Below are positions 18,002 to 28,349 of a stretch of DNA of 64,000 nucleotides, piece by piece. Positions within the stretch are counted from its first letter, which is position 1. The number at the start of each line of letters is the position of its first letter. Source of the DNA: Paucidesulfovibrio longus DSM 6739 (GTDB lineage: Bacteria; Desulfobacterota; Desulfovibrionia; Desulfovibrionales; Desulfovibrionaceae). The notes under the pieces are model-generated. The model was not told the DNA's origin. It saw only the letters and a program-made list of their open reading frames with translations, and did no database searches. The position numbers and the translations under genes are program-made. The stretch lies in contig NZ_ATVA01000016.1 of NCBI RefSeq assembly GCF_000420485.1, positions 64,501-128,500 on the forward strand. Direction: 5' to 3'.

Positions 18002-19397
18002 TGGGTACTCTGCGGGGTTGAGGTTTGATCATGCTGAAGCGCGGCCAGTCCTTGCGGGCGTAGACCCAGAGCACGGCCAGAGCGGCGGCGGCCTGGGACG
18101 CGAGCATGGCGATCCAGATGCCCGTCGGGCCTTCCAGCAGGTGGTGGCCGAGCAGCCAGGCCAGGGGCAGGCGGATCAGCCAGATGGAGCCGCCCATGAC
18201 CATGAAGGTGTACAGGGACGCTCCGGCTCCGTTCAGCGCTCCGGTCATGATCATGGCCACCAGCGTGAAGGGGATGGCGAGCATGTTCCACATCAGGTAA
18301 TTCACGGCTTCGGACTGCACGCCCGCGTCCGCTGCGAAATATTGCGTGACCGGGCCGATGAACTGCCAGAGCAGCAGGGTCACGAGAGACACGGAAATCA
18401 TGCCGATGGCCAGAACCCGGTAGCCGTAGCGCTTGGCTAGGTCGGCCCGTCCCGCGCCGAGGTAATGGCCCACGAGAATGCCCGCCGTCATGTTGAAGGC
18501 CATGGCGGGCATGAAGAGCAGCGCCTCGATGCGGTTGCCCACGGTCAGGCCGGCCAGGGCGTTGCGCGCGCCGTCGGACCCCACGGGCAGGCTCGAGGTC
18601 AGGGCGAAGAGGATCAGGTAGCCCGTGTTCCAGACCGCGGAGAGCATGCCGCTCGGCACGGCCACCTTGACGAGGTACGGAAAGGCGCGGCGCACCCAGC
18701 GCCAGGGCGCGAAGCTGCGGGCCTTGAGCAGGCCGAGACGGCCAAGCATGAAGAGGTTGAGCAGCGCGCCGAAGCTGACAGCGCCGAGCGTGGCCCAGGC
18801 CAGACCCCGGTAGCCCAGGGCCGGAAAGCCGAACATGCCCAGGCCGAAGGCCAGATCGCCCAGCGCGTTGAGCGCGGTGATCAGCATCATCGTATAGAGC
18901 GGGAACATGACCCGCTTTTGTGCGCGGAAGATGGCGTTGGTGATGGTCAACAGGTAGTAGCTCGGCACGGAGAGCAGGTAGACTTCGAGGAAGAAGCGCG
19001 TCGTGGCCTCCATGCCGGGGCGGACCTGAAGCACGTCCAGCAGCAGCCCGCGCAGGGGGAAGCTCGCCGCCAGCAGCGCCAACCCCAGGGCCAGGGCCGC
19101 CAGCACGCACAGGCCCGTGTAGCGCTGCACCCGCAGGGTCTTGCCCGCGCCGCCCGACTGGCTGATGGCCGCCACCGCTCCGTTGGACATGGCGATGGCC
19201 ACCACCAGGAAGAAGACCAGAAGCTGGGTCATCATGCCGAGGGCCGCCTGGACCTCGGCGTTGATCATGCCCGCCACCTTCACGTCCACCGCGCCGATCA
19301 GAAAATGGAACAGCATCATCAACACCTGGGGCCAGGCCAGGTGCCAGATCACACGGTAGGGGTGTCGTTCGAGTTCGTCGTCAATCTGCGGGGGCAT
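17970..19397 (-). CDS. MATE-family multidrug/toxin efflux transporter
   Basis: The 475-residue product has about 12 hydrophobic segments and MATE features: HPYRVIWHLAWPQVLMMLFH at the start, then GAVDVKVAGMI, the pseudo-repeat beginning ARNALAGLTVGNRIEALLFM, and GALNGAGASLYTFMVMGGSI. MATE proteins export organic cations or other small molecules against a sodium or proton gradient. ATG 19397 is preceded by GAGGAA; the frame opens 17 codons earlier without a site. It overlaps the DUF2156 gene, making a three-gene leftward unit with the phosphodiesterase. It is divergent from a ModE-like regulator. Confidence 0.92.
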   Translation of the reverse strand: MPPQIDDELERHPYRVIWHLAWPQVLMMLFHFLIGAVDVKVAGMINAEVQAALGMMTQLLVFFLVVAIAMSNGAVAAISQSGGAGKTLRVQRYTGLCVLAALALGLALLAASFPLRGLLLDVLQVRPGMEATTRFFLEVYLLSVPSYYLLTITNAIFRAQKRVMFPLYTMMLITALNALGDLAFGLGMFGFPALGYRGLAWATLGAVSFGALLNLFMLGRLGLLKARSFAPWRWVRRAFPYLVKVAVPSGMLSAVWNTGYLILFALTSSLPVGSDGARNALAGLTVGNRIEALLFMPAMAFNMTAGILVGHYLGAGRADLAKRYGYRVLAIGMISVSLVTLLLWQFIGPVTQYFAADAGVQSEAVNYLMWNMLAIPFTLVAMIMTGALNGAGASLYTFMVMGGSIWLIRLPLAWLLGHHLLEGPTGIWIAMLASQAAAALAVLWVYARKDWPRFSMIKPQPRRVPNGTPFRQTTH

Positions 19398-19464
19398 GGG
19401 CTTCCTCTGGCTTCCGGCTCCGGTGTTTTTCGGGCCGAAGCATATCATAGCAACTCATGGCGAT

Positions 19465-19492
19465 TTGCCAAGGGGCGAAGCCGTAATACAAT
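19465..19492 (+). promoter_or_regulatory. probable sigma-70 promoter for the ModE-like regulator
   Basis: TTGCCA (19465-19470) and TACAAT (19487-19492) are 16 bases apart in the 152-base divergent gap between the MATE gene and the regulator. Confidence 0.5.
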
Positions 19493-19549
19493 TCACATCG
19501 TTGCGCCAGTCCCGGTTTCGGGGTAGTCTGTGCGCTACCGGGAGGCGAA

Positions 19550-19909
19550 ATGAACGACGGAAAAACCTCATTGAAGATGCGCATGTGGCTGGAGCAGAAG
19601 GGAGAAGGCGCCCTGTTCGGCCCCGGAACCATGCATATGTTGCAGCTCATCGACGAACTCGGCTCGCTGAACAAGGCTGCCGCGGAATTGGGCATGTCCT
19701 ACCGCCGGGCCTGGGGCAGGCTGCGCGAGGCCGAGGAACGCATCGGCAGAAGCCTCGTGGAGCATGTCCGAGGGCGAAAAGGCTACAGTCTGACTCCGTT
19801 CGGCAGACAGATTCTGGAGTCCTGGCAACGCTGGCAAAAGGAGGTCGAGGACTTCGCCCGCAGGCGGGCAGCCGAGCTGTTCCCCGAAGAGCTGCGTCCG
19901 AAGATCTGA
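19550..19909 (+). CDS. ModE N-terminal-type winged-helix regulator
   Basis: The 119-residue product is a single winged helix-turn-helix domain of the LysR/ModE type: MHMLQLIDELGSLNKAAAEL, then MSYRRAWGRLREAEERIG and GYSLTPFGRQILES. ModE uses such a domain to bind molybdenum-gene operators, but its molybdate-binding TOBE domains are missing here. Stand-alone forms occur near molybdate or redox genes. GGGAGG lies before the ATG. It is divergent from the MATE operon and convergent with cbiO (20-base gap). Whether it controls the MATE unit, mop or distant genes is open. Confidence 0.85.
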   Translation: MNDGKTSLKMRMWLEQKGEGALFGPGTMHMLQLIDELGSLNKAAAELGMSYRRAWGRLREAEERIGRSLVEHVRGRKGYSLTPFGRQILESWQRWQKEVEDFARRRAAELFPEELRPKI

Positions 19910-19929
19910 TCGCGGGGGCGCGCTTCGAC

Positions 19930-20646
19930 TCAGTCGTGCCGATGCGGCTCTTCGCCGCCCAGATGCACGTGCACATGCACGTGCGGGGTCGCGTCGACGG
20001 CATGCACCTTGCCGTCCCGCAGGTTGACCAGCGTATCCGTGACCTCGGTCAGGAAATCCGGTTCGTGGGAAACCACGAGAAAGGCGATTTCCAGGCTCTT
20101 GAGTATCTCCAGGATCCTGCTTTTGGTCCGTTTGTCCAGCCCTGTCGTGGGTTCGTCCAGCAGCAGGGCTTCCGGCTTCATGGCCAGGATCGTGGCCAGG
20201 GCCGCCAGTTTTTTTTCTCCGCCGGAAAGCTTGTAGGGCACGCGGTCTTCGAATCCGCGCAGCCCCAGTTCGTCCAGGGTCGTCTGGGCCACGGCCAGAG
20301 CTTCCTCGCGGGGCAGGCCCTGGTTCAGCGGTCCGAAGGCCACGTCTTCGAGCACGCTGGGGCTGAAGAGCTGGTCGTCGGCGTGCTGGAAGAGAAAGCC
20401 AAGCCGCAGCCGGGCTTTGTGAAATTCCGCTTCCGTGGCTGTCCGCTCGCCGAATAGGCGCACCTCGCCCCCGCGCAGGGGGACCAGCCCCATGATCGTG
20501 TGCAGCAGGGTGCTTTTCCCGCAGCCGTTGGGGCCGATGAGCCCCACGCGCTCGCCCCGCCCCAGGCGGAAGTCCAGGCCGTCGAGAATGGATTCCCGGC
20601 CGGGATGGCCGCTGGTCACGTTCTTCAGCTCGATGATCGGGTTCAT
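19930..20646 (-). CDS. cbiO: ECF-type cobalt/nickel transporter ATPase with His-rich tail
   Basis: The 238-residue product has Walker A GPNGCGKST (residues 38-46), a Q-loop in FQHADDQLF, signature LSGGEKK (140-146) and Walker B LLLDEPTTGLD (162-170), the typical energy-coupling-factor ATPase. The last residues (PHVHVHVHLGGEEPHRHD) hold six His and form a probable Ni/Co/Zn-binding tail. GGGAGG lies before ATG 20646. The start overlaps the cbiQ stop by 4 bases (ATGA), so translation is coupled. The substrate-binding membrane part (CbiM/NikM or other S component) is not in the window. A metal substrate is likely but not certain. Confidence 0.9.
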   Translation of the reverse strand: MNPIIELKNVTSGHPGRESILDGLDFRLGRGERVGLIGPNGCGKSTLLHTIMGLVPLRGGEVRLFGERTATEAEFHKARLRLGFLFQHADDQLFSPSVLEDVAFGPLNQGLPREEALAVAQTTLDELGLRGFEDRVPYKLSGGEKKLAALATILAMKPEALLLDEPTTGLDKRTKSRILEILKSLEIAFLVVSHEPDFLTEVTDTLVNLRDGKVHAVDATPHVHVHVHLGGEEPHRHD

Positions 20647-21449
20647 ATTCCTCCCCGGCGGGATGCGATGTCGAGAGCGAGAAGCCCCGCTCCGGCGCAG
20701 AGGCTGGAGATCAGGAGCCACCAGTCCGCGCTGCTGCGCGAAAAGCGGACGATGCTGTGGAAGCGGCCGGAAAATCCGCGGCAGCGCATGGCCTGGTGCA
20801 CCCGCTCGGCCCGGTCCCAGCTGCGCACCAGAAGCATGCCCACCAGCCAGGCGTAGGTCCGGTAGGTGTGCAGGCTGGTCCGGGGCTTGAAGCCGCGCGC
20901 CCGCACGCAGCGGTGCTGGCGCAGGTATTCCTGCCGGATGACCGCGATGTAGCGCCAGGTGAAGAGCAGCAGGAGGCAGAATTTTTCCGGCAGGCCGAGC
21001 CGTTGCAGCGCCTGGCCCAGGGCGGTGATGGGCATGGTCGCCAGGAGGGCCGTGAGCGCGAGCACTATTCCGAAGCTTTTGCCCGTGAGCAGCAGGCAGA
21101 GCCGGAGGCCCTCGCGCGTGGCCGTGAGCGGTCCCAGGCTGAAGACCGCCTCGCCCGGCAGGGAAAAGGGCAGGAAAAGCCAGAGAAACCCTACGAAAAG
21201 CCCGACCACGCAGAGCCGCCGCAGCAGCGGAAGGAGCGGCAGCCGCGCCAGCAGCGCCAGCAGTGCGCCCAGGGCAAGGCAGGCGCCGGAAGCCGGCAGC
21301 CCCTGGACCATGGCCGCCGGAAGACTGAAAGCCACTGCGGAGAGGATCTTCAGGCCGGGATCGCGGCGGTGCAGGGCGGAATCGCCCTGGGCAAAAGGTT
21401 CTTCAATGGCGCTCAAGTGTTTGTCCCGGCTGAGGTTGCGCGCGGCCAT
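20643..21449 (-). CDS. cbiQ: ECF transporter T component (CbiQ-type transmembrane protein)
   Basis: The 268-residue product has about six hydrophobic segments in the N-terminal two thirds and the EcfT motif pair: the first in LLLFTWRYIAVIRQEYLRQ, then AMRCRGFSGRF. T components couple the ATPase pair to a substrate-binding S component. The start is taken at ATG 21449 (MAARNLSRDK), because the first conserved CbiQ segment (HRRDPGLKIL) falls at a normal distance; no clear ribosome site distinguishes it from an upstream TTG at 21500. The ATGA overlap with cbiO shows one operon. The upstream neighbour is an HD-domain gene, not cbiM or cbiN. Confidence 0.87.
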   Translation of the reverse strand: MAARNLSRDKHLSAIEEPFAQGDSALHRRDPGLKILSAVAFSLPAAMVQGLPASGACLALGALLALLARLPLLPLLRRLCVVGLFVGFLWLFLPFSLPGEAVFSLGPLTATREGLRLCLLLTGKSFGIVLALTALLATMPITALGQALQRLGLPEKFCLLLLFTWRYIAVIRQEYLRQHRCVRARGFKPRTSLHTYRTYAWLVGMLLVRSWDRAERVHQAMRCRGFSGRFHSIVRFSRSSADWWLLISSLCAGAGLLALDIASRRGGI

Positions 21450-21521
21450 GCCTGGAAGCCGCGTCCGGCGGACTGTGCCACATCGCACGAATTCGTGCAA
21501 CCGGACGATCCGCGCGGGGCG

Positions 21522-22079
21522 CTACTTCACGAGGCCCACTTCCGGGGCCAAAGGCGCGATGGCGTCGATGGCGATTTGAAAGAACTCTCCCTGGTCCAGG
21601 CCGATCTTTTCGCACTCGCGGATGTTGTCGCGGTTGATGTTCGCGGCGAACGCCTTTTCCTTCATCTTCTTCTTCAGGCTTTTCGGCTTCATGCCGTCCA
21701 TGCCTTCGGGCCGCACCAGGGCGTTGGCGTGGATCAGCCCGGTGACGGTTTCCCCGCAGCGCAAGGCGTAGTCGAACAGGGATTCCGGCGCGGTGCCGGT
21801 GCACTCTCCGTTGTGGGCGCGGATGGCCTTCAGCGCTTCTTCGGGCAACCGGTCCGCGAGCATCTCGCAAGTGACGAGGCCGTGCTTTTCCGGGGTGTCC
21901 TTGGTCGCCGAGTAGTCCAGGTCGTGGAGCAGTCCGGTCAGGCTCCAGAGCTGCGGATCCTGGTCCAGGCGAACCGCCAGGGCGCGGAGAACCGCCTCGG
22001 TTTCAAGGGCGTGGGGAACGAGGTGCGGGTCGGCGCTGTGGGTCGTGACCAGTTCGAGGGCTTCTTCGCGGGAAATCAT
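21522..22079 (-). CDS. HD-domain hydrolase-like protein
   Basis: The 185-residue product has the HD metal-phosphohydrolase pattern: HALETEAVLRALA, then GLLHDLDYSATKDTPEKHG, with His-Asp ligands. It then has EEALKAIRAHNGE and CGETVTGLIHANALVRP. Such proteins hydrolyse phosphate monoesters or nucleotides in the cytoplasm; the substrate is unknown. ATG 22079 follows AAAGGAG at a 5-base spacing, while the next upstream start would lie inside that site. It is 27 bases after dppF and upstream of cbiQ, so it is part of the same leftward transcript. Confidence 0.85.
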   Translation of the reverse strand: MISREEALELVTTHSADPHLVPHALETEAVLRALAVRLDQDPQLWSLTGLLHDLDYSATKDTPEKHGLVTCEMLADRLPEEALKAIRAHNGECTGTAPESLFDYALRCGETVTGLIHANALVRPEGMDGMKPKSLKKKMKEKAFAANINRDNIRECEKIGLDQGEFFQIAIDAIAPLAPEVGLVK

Positions 22080-22106
22080 GCGCACTCCTTTGGTGATGCT
22101 GAGGTG

Positions 22107-23067
22107 TCAGTAGAGCCAGCAGGCCGCGTGCCGTCCGGGTTCGATTTCCCGGAATTCGGGTTCCTTCCGGGAGCAGACGTCCATGGCGCGGGGGCAGCGC
22201 GGATGGAACGGGCAGCCGGACGGCGGGTTCAGCGGGCTCGGCAGGTCGCCGGTGAGGCTCGCGGCGCGTCGTTCGGCTGCGGGGTCGGGCACGGGAACCG
22301 CCGTGAGCAGTGCCTGGGCGTAGGGGTGCAGGGGCTGCGCGAAAAATGCGCCGCGCGGGGCCTGCTCCACGATGCGGCCCAGATACATGACCGCCACCCG
22401 GTCGCAGAGGTGGCCGATCACGGAAAGATCATGGGAGATGAACAGGTAGGTCAGTCCGAATTCCTGTTGCAGGTCCGCCAGCAGGTTGAGCACCTGGGCG
22501 CGGATGGACACGTCCAGGGCGGAAACCGGCTCGTCGCAGACCACGAGATCGGGCTCCAGGGGCAGGGCGCGGGCGATGGCCACGCGCTGGCGCTGGCCTC
22601 CGGAGAACTCGTGCGGGTAGCGTCCCGCATCGTCCTCGTTCAGTCCCACGCGGCGCAGGGTCTCGGCGACCTTGGCGCGGCGCTCCCCGGCATCGCCGAT
22701 TCCGTGGATGTCCAGTGGCTCGCGCACGATGGACCCCACCTTCCAGCGGGGATTCAGCGAGGAGTAGGGATCCTGGAAGATCATCTGCACCGTGCGGCGC
22801 AGTTCCTTGCGGTCCCATTCGTCCAGGGGCCTGTCCTTGAGCAGGATATCCCCGGACGTTGGCCGTTCCAGGCCGAGGATCAGGCGCGCCAGAGTGGACT
22901 TGCCGCAGCCGGATTCGCCGACGAGGCCGACGGTCTCGCCCGCGTGCAGGGTCAGGTTCACGCCGTCCACGGCGCGCACCAGGCCCTGGCGGGTGCCGAG
23001 CAGGCCCCCGCGCACCGGGTAATGCTTCTTCAGGTCGCGGACATCGAGCAGCAAGCCGTCCTCCGGG

Positions 23068-23075
<8 letters not shown>
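22107..23075 (-). CDS. dppF: oligo/dipeptide ABC transporter ATPase, DppF/OppF type
   Basis: The 322-residue product has Walker [11 protein letters not shown] (residues 52-61), signature [16 protein letters not shown], Walker [13 protein letters not shown], and the C-terminal oligopeptide-transporter domain ending [21 protein letters not shown] with its paired Cys. These ATPases work as a heterodimer with DppD under a pair of membrane permeases. It overlaps the end of dppD by 8 bases. No dpp permease or binding-protein gene adjoins, so partners lie elsewhere. Peptide or nickel cannot be told apart as the cargo. Confidence 0.9.
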
Positions 23076-24048
<973 letters not shown>

Positions 24049-24099
24049 TGGTGCTGTCCTGCATTTGCGGGTATATACGGAAAAAAGCCGGAGACGACA

Positions 24100-25422
24100 A
24101 TGCACGAACGTTGGGTGGCGGTGATCGGCGGGGGGCTTGCCGGGTGCGAATGCGCCCATGCCCTGGCCCAGGCCGGAGAAAAGGTCCGCCTGTACGAAAT
24201 GAAGCCGAAGCGTTTTTCCGAAGCGCATGAGAATCCCGGACTGGCCGAGCTGGTCTGTTCCAACTCCCTGCGGTCCGAGGAGCCCGCCACGGGCGTGGGC
24301 CTGCTCAAGCAGGAAATGCGCGCCCTGGGCAGCCTGGTCATGGACGTGGCCGAGGCGGCGCGGGTCGCTGCCGGAAAGGCCCTGGCCGTGGACCGGGCGG
24401 TGTTTTCCGCGCGCATGACGGAGATCATCGAAAACCATCCGAACATAGAGCTGGTGCGCGAGGAGATCGAGCGCCTGGACGACGGGCGGCTCGCCGGAGC
24501 GGCCGCCGTGGTCGTGGCCGCCGGACCGCTGGCCTCGAAGCCCCTCGCCGACGACCTCCTTGCCCTCGTGGGCGGGCAGAAGCTGTATTTCTACGATGCG
24601 ATCGCTCCCATCGTGTCCTTTGATTCCATCGATATGGACAAGGCCTTCTGGGGCTCGCGCTATCGGCTGGAAGATTCGGACTACCTGAACTGCCCCCTGA
24701 CCGAGGACGAGTACAAGGCTTTGGTGGCGGCCATGGTCGCCGGAGAAAAGGTCAAGCCGCACGAATTCGAGCAGCATATTCATTTCGAGGGCTGCCTGCC
24801 CGTGGAGGAAATGGCCGAGCGCGGGGAGATGACCCTGGCCTTCGGTCCGCTCAAGCCCGTGGGCCTGACCGACCCGCGCACTGGGGAACAGCCCTTTGCC
24901 GTGGTCCAGCTGCGCGCGGAGAACCGCGAGAAAACCGCCTTCAACCTCGTCGGTTTCCAGACCAAGCTGACCTATCCGGAGCAGAAGCGCGTCTTCCGCA
25001 TGATCCCCGGCCTGGAGCAGGCCGAATTCCTGCGGCTCGGCTCCATCCACCGCAATACGTACGTGGATGCTCCCGAAGTCCTCGACGGCCTGGAACTCAA
25101 GGCGCGGCGCGGCGTCTGGCTCGCCGGGCAGATCACGGGCGTGGAGGGCTATGTGGAATCCGCGGCCTGCGGCCTCTGGCTGGGACTCAAGCTGGCCGCG
25201 AAGCTGAACGGAACGGAGCTTCCCGCCCCGCCGCCGGAGACCGCGCTCGGCGGCCTGCTGGCGCATCTGGCCGCTCCTCCGGCCAAGCGGTTTCAGCCCT
25301 CCAACGTGCATTTCGGCCTGATGCCCGCCCTGAACAAGAAAGCGCCCAAGAAGATGCGCAAGGAGCTGTACGCCAAGCGGGGCCAGGAGGCTTTCGCGGA
25401 TTGGCGTCTGCGGACCGCTTGA
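24100..25422 (+). CDS. trmFO: tRNA (uracil-5-)-methyltransferase, folate/FAD-dependent
   Basis: TrmFO makes 5-methyluridine at position 54 of tRNA, using methylenetetrahydrofolate and FADH2. The 440-residue product has the N-terminal FAD-binding GGGLAGCECAHALAQAG, a conserved Cys in ELVCSNSLRSE (Cys53), and a second conserved Cys in GCLPVEEMAERG, the two catalytic Cys of the family. It also has FGPLKPVGLTDPRTG and LNKKAPKKMRKELYAKRG. The length is normal. ATG 24100 is chosen because GGAG lies 7 bases upstream and the family N-terminus begins there; a far longer frame upstream reads through dppD and is rejected. Confidence 0.96.
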   Translation: MHERWVAVIGGGLAGCECAHALAQAGEKVRLYEMKPKRFSEAHENPGLAELVCSNSLRSEEPATGVGLLKQEMRALGSLVMDVAEAARVAAGKALAVDRAVFSARMTEIIENHPNIELVREEIERLDDGRLAGAAAVVVAAGPLASKPLADDLLALVGGQKLYFYDAIAPIVSFDSIDMDKAFWGSRYRLEDSDYLNCPLTEDEYKALVAAMVAGEKVKPHEFEQHIHFEGCLPVEEMAERGEMTLAFGPLKPVGLTDPRTGEQPFAVVQLRAENREKTAFNLVGFQTKLTYPEQKRVFRMIPGLEQAEFLRLGSIHRNTYVDAPEVLDGLELKARRGVWLAGQITGVEGYVESAACGLWLGLKLAAKLNGTELPAPPPETALGGLLAHLAAPPAKRFQPSNVHFGLMPALNKKAPKKMRKELYAKRGQEAFADWRLRTA

Positions 25423-25507
25423 TTGCGGAAATGTGAAAGTTCTGTTGATCCCGCCGGTTGCGGATTTTGCCCTGAGGGTGCGAGATATTTTTTGCGCCTT
25501 TTTGCGG

Positions 25508-25535
25508 CCCGCGGCTTCCGGCGGGGTTTTCTTTT
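25508..25535 (+). terminator. possible terminator after trmFO
   Basis: CCCGC (25508-25512) and GCGGG (25521-25525) make a short 5-pair stem followed by a T-rich stretch GTTTTCTTTTA. It lies between trmFO and potA; the short stem makes it weak. Confidence 0.4.
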
Positions 25536-25616
25536 ATGCCGATAGATTGTAGACGAAACCCCGACGCCATCGATTGCGCACGCGCACGGGCGGACTTCAT
25601 CGCGAGGGGAGGGGCC

Positions 25617-26706
<1,090 letters not shown>

Positions 26707-26729
<23 letters not shown>

Positions 26730-27585
26730 GCGCATCTCCATCGGCGGAGCCGCCCTCTGGCTGGGCGTCTTTGCGGTGCTGCCCTTTCTGCTGATCTTCG
26801 CGACCAGCTTTCTGACGCGGGACGAGGCATCCTTCGTGGCGCTCCAGCCGTCCCTGGACGGCTACGCGGGCATCGCCGGGCCGGTCTTCCTGGACGTGCT
26901 CTGGCAGTCGGTCTATCTCGCCTCCGGCGCGACCCTGCTCTGCCTCCTGGTGGGCTATCCGTTCGCCTACGCCCTGGCGCGGATGCGCTCGCGCGCCAAG
27001 AATTTCCTGCTGCTGCTCGTGATCATTCCCTTCTGGACCAACTCGCTGCTGCGCACCTACGCCCTGGTCTTCATGCTCAAGGCCAACGGGCTGGTGTCCA
27101 TGACGCTCATGGCTCTGGGGCTGTCGAGCGAGCCCGTGTCGCTGCTCTACACCGAAGCCGCCATCTTCATCGGCCTTGTCTACACCCTGCTGCCGTTCAT
27201 GATCCTGCCGCTCTACGCCTCCATGGAGAAGCTGGACAACAGCCTGCTGGAGGCGGCCAGGGATCTCGGCGCGAACAGGTTCCAGGGATTCATCCGGGTG
27301 ACCGTGCCCCTGACCACGCCGGGCATCATCGCCGGGTCCATGATGGTCTTCCTGCCCGCCCTGGGCATGTTCTACATTCCGGACCTGCTCGGCGGCGGCA
27401 AGCACGTCATCGCGGGCAACTTCATCAAGGACCAGTTCCTCGTGGCGCGCGACTGGCCCGTGGGCGCGGCGGCCAGCGTGGTGCTGACCCTGCTCATGGC
27501 CGCGCTGCTGCTGGCCTACCATCTCAGCGCGAAGCGCATCCGCCGCAACGGCAGGAGCAACGGGTTCGAGGGGGGCGAGGCATGA
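26707..27585 (+). CDS. potB: spermidine/putrescine ABC transporter permease
   Basis: The 292-residue product has about six membrane segments and the permease EAA-like loop (SLLEAARDLGANRFQGFIRV), which contacts the ATPase. N-terminal LGVFAVLPFLLIFATSFL is the first helix, with the periplasmic loop next. It is the inner-membrane PotB subunit, pairing with PotC. The start overlaps potA by 23 bases and the stop overlaps potC by 4 (ATGA), so all are translated in step. Confidence 0.93.
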
Positions 27586-28349
27586 GCGCGCTCTGGAGAC
27601 TTGTGCGGCTGCTGCCCGTCTACGTCTTTCTCTACCTGCCCATCGTGGTGCTGGTGGTCTTCGCGTTCAACGATTCCAAGTATTCGGTGACCTGGAAGGG
27701 CTTCACCTGGAAGTGGTTCGGCAAGCTCCTGGCCAACGGCCAGCTCATGGACGCCGCGGTCCATACCTTCACCGTGGCCTTCCTTTCGGCCACCGCAGCC
27801 ACGGCCCTGGGCCTGCTCGCCGCCGTGGCCCTCTATCGCTACCGCTTCCAGGGCAAGCGCCTGCTCCAGTCCGCGCTCTTCGTGGTCATGGTCTCCCCGG
27901 ACATCGTCATGGGCGTTGCCTTTCTCGTGCTGTTCATGTGCATGGGGCTGAAGCCCGGCTTTCTGACGCTCTTCCTCGCGCATACCACCTTTTGCCTGCC
28001 CTTCGTCACCGTGACCGTGCATTCGCGGCTGGCGGGCTTCGACAACCATCTCATCGAGGCGGCCCAGGATCTGGGCGCGGGCGAGTTCCGGGCCTTCCGG
28101 CACGTGCTGCTGCCCATGCTCGCTCCGGCCGTGCTCGCGGGCTGGCTGCTCTCCTTCACCCTGTCCATGGATGACGTGATCATCAGCTTTTTCGTCACCG
28201 GACCGGATTTCGACATTCTGCCCCTGCGCGTCTATTCCATGGTGCGCCTGGGCGTGAAGCCGGACGTGAACGCCTTGTCCGCGATCATGTTCGGCCTGAC
28301 GGTCGTGGTCGTTTTCACCTCGCAACTGCTCTTGAGGAGAAAGAAATGA
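27582..28349 (+). CDS. potC: spermidine/putrescine ABC transporter permease
   Basis: The 255-residue product has six membrane helices and the ATPase-contacting loop LIEAAQDLGAGEFRAFRHV. It is the second channel subunit beside PotB. It overlaps potB and potD by 4 bases each, the classic ATGA coupling. Lengths and order (A, B, C, D) are those of the complete enteric polyamine importer. Confidence 0.93.
   Translation: MSALWRLVRLLPVYVFLYLPIVVLVVFAFNDSKYSVTWKGFTWKWFGKLLANGQLMDAAVHTFTVAFLSATAATALGLLAAVALYRYRFQGKRLLQSALFVVMVSPDIVMGVAFLVLFMCMGLKPGFLTLFLAHTTFCLPFVTVTVHSRLAGFDNHLIEAAQDLGAGEFRAFRHVLLPMLAPAVLAGWLLSFTLSMDDVIISFFVTGPDFDILPLRVYSMVRLGVKPDVNALSAIMFGLTVVVVFTSQLLLRRKK

Noticed and set aside
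24049-25311. Minus-strand extension upstream of dppD
   Set aside because: It is the antisense of trmFO; the DppD N-terminal motif and start codon are at 24048.
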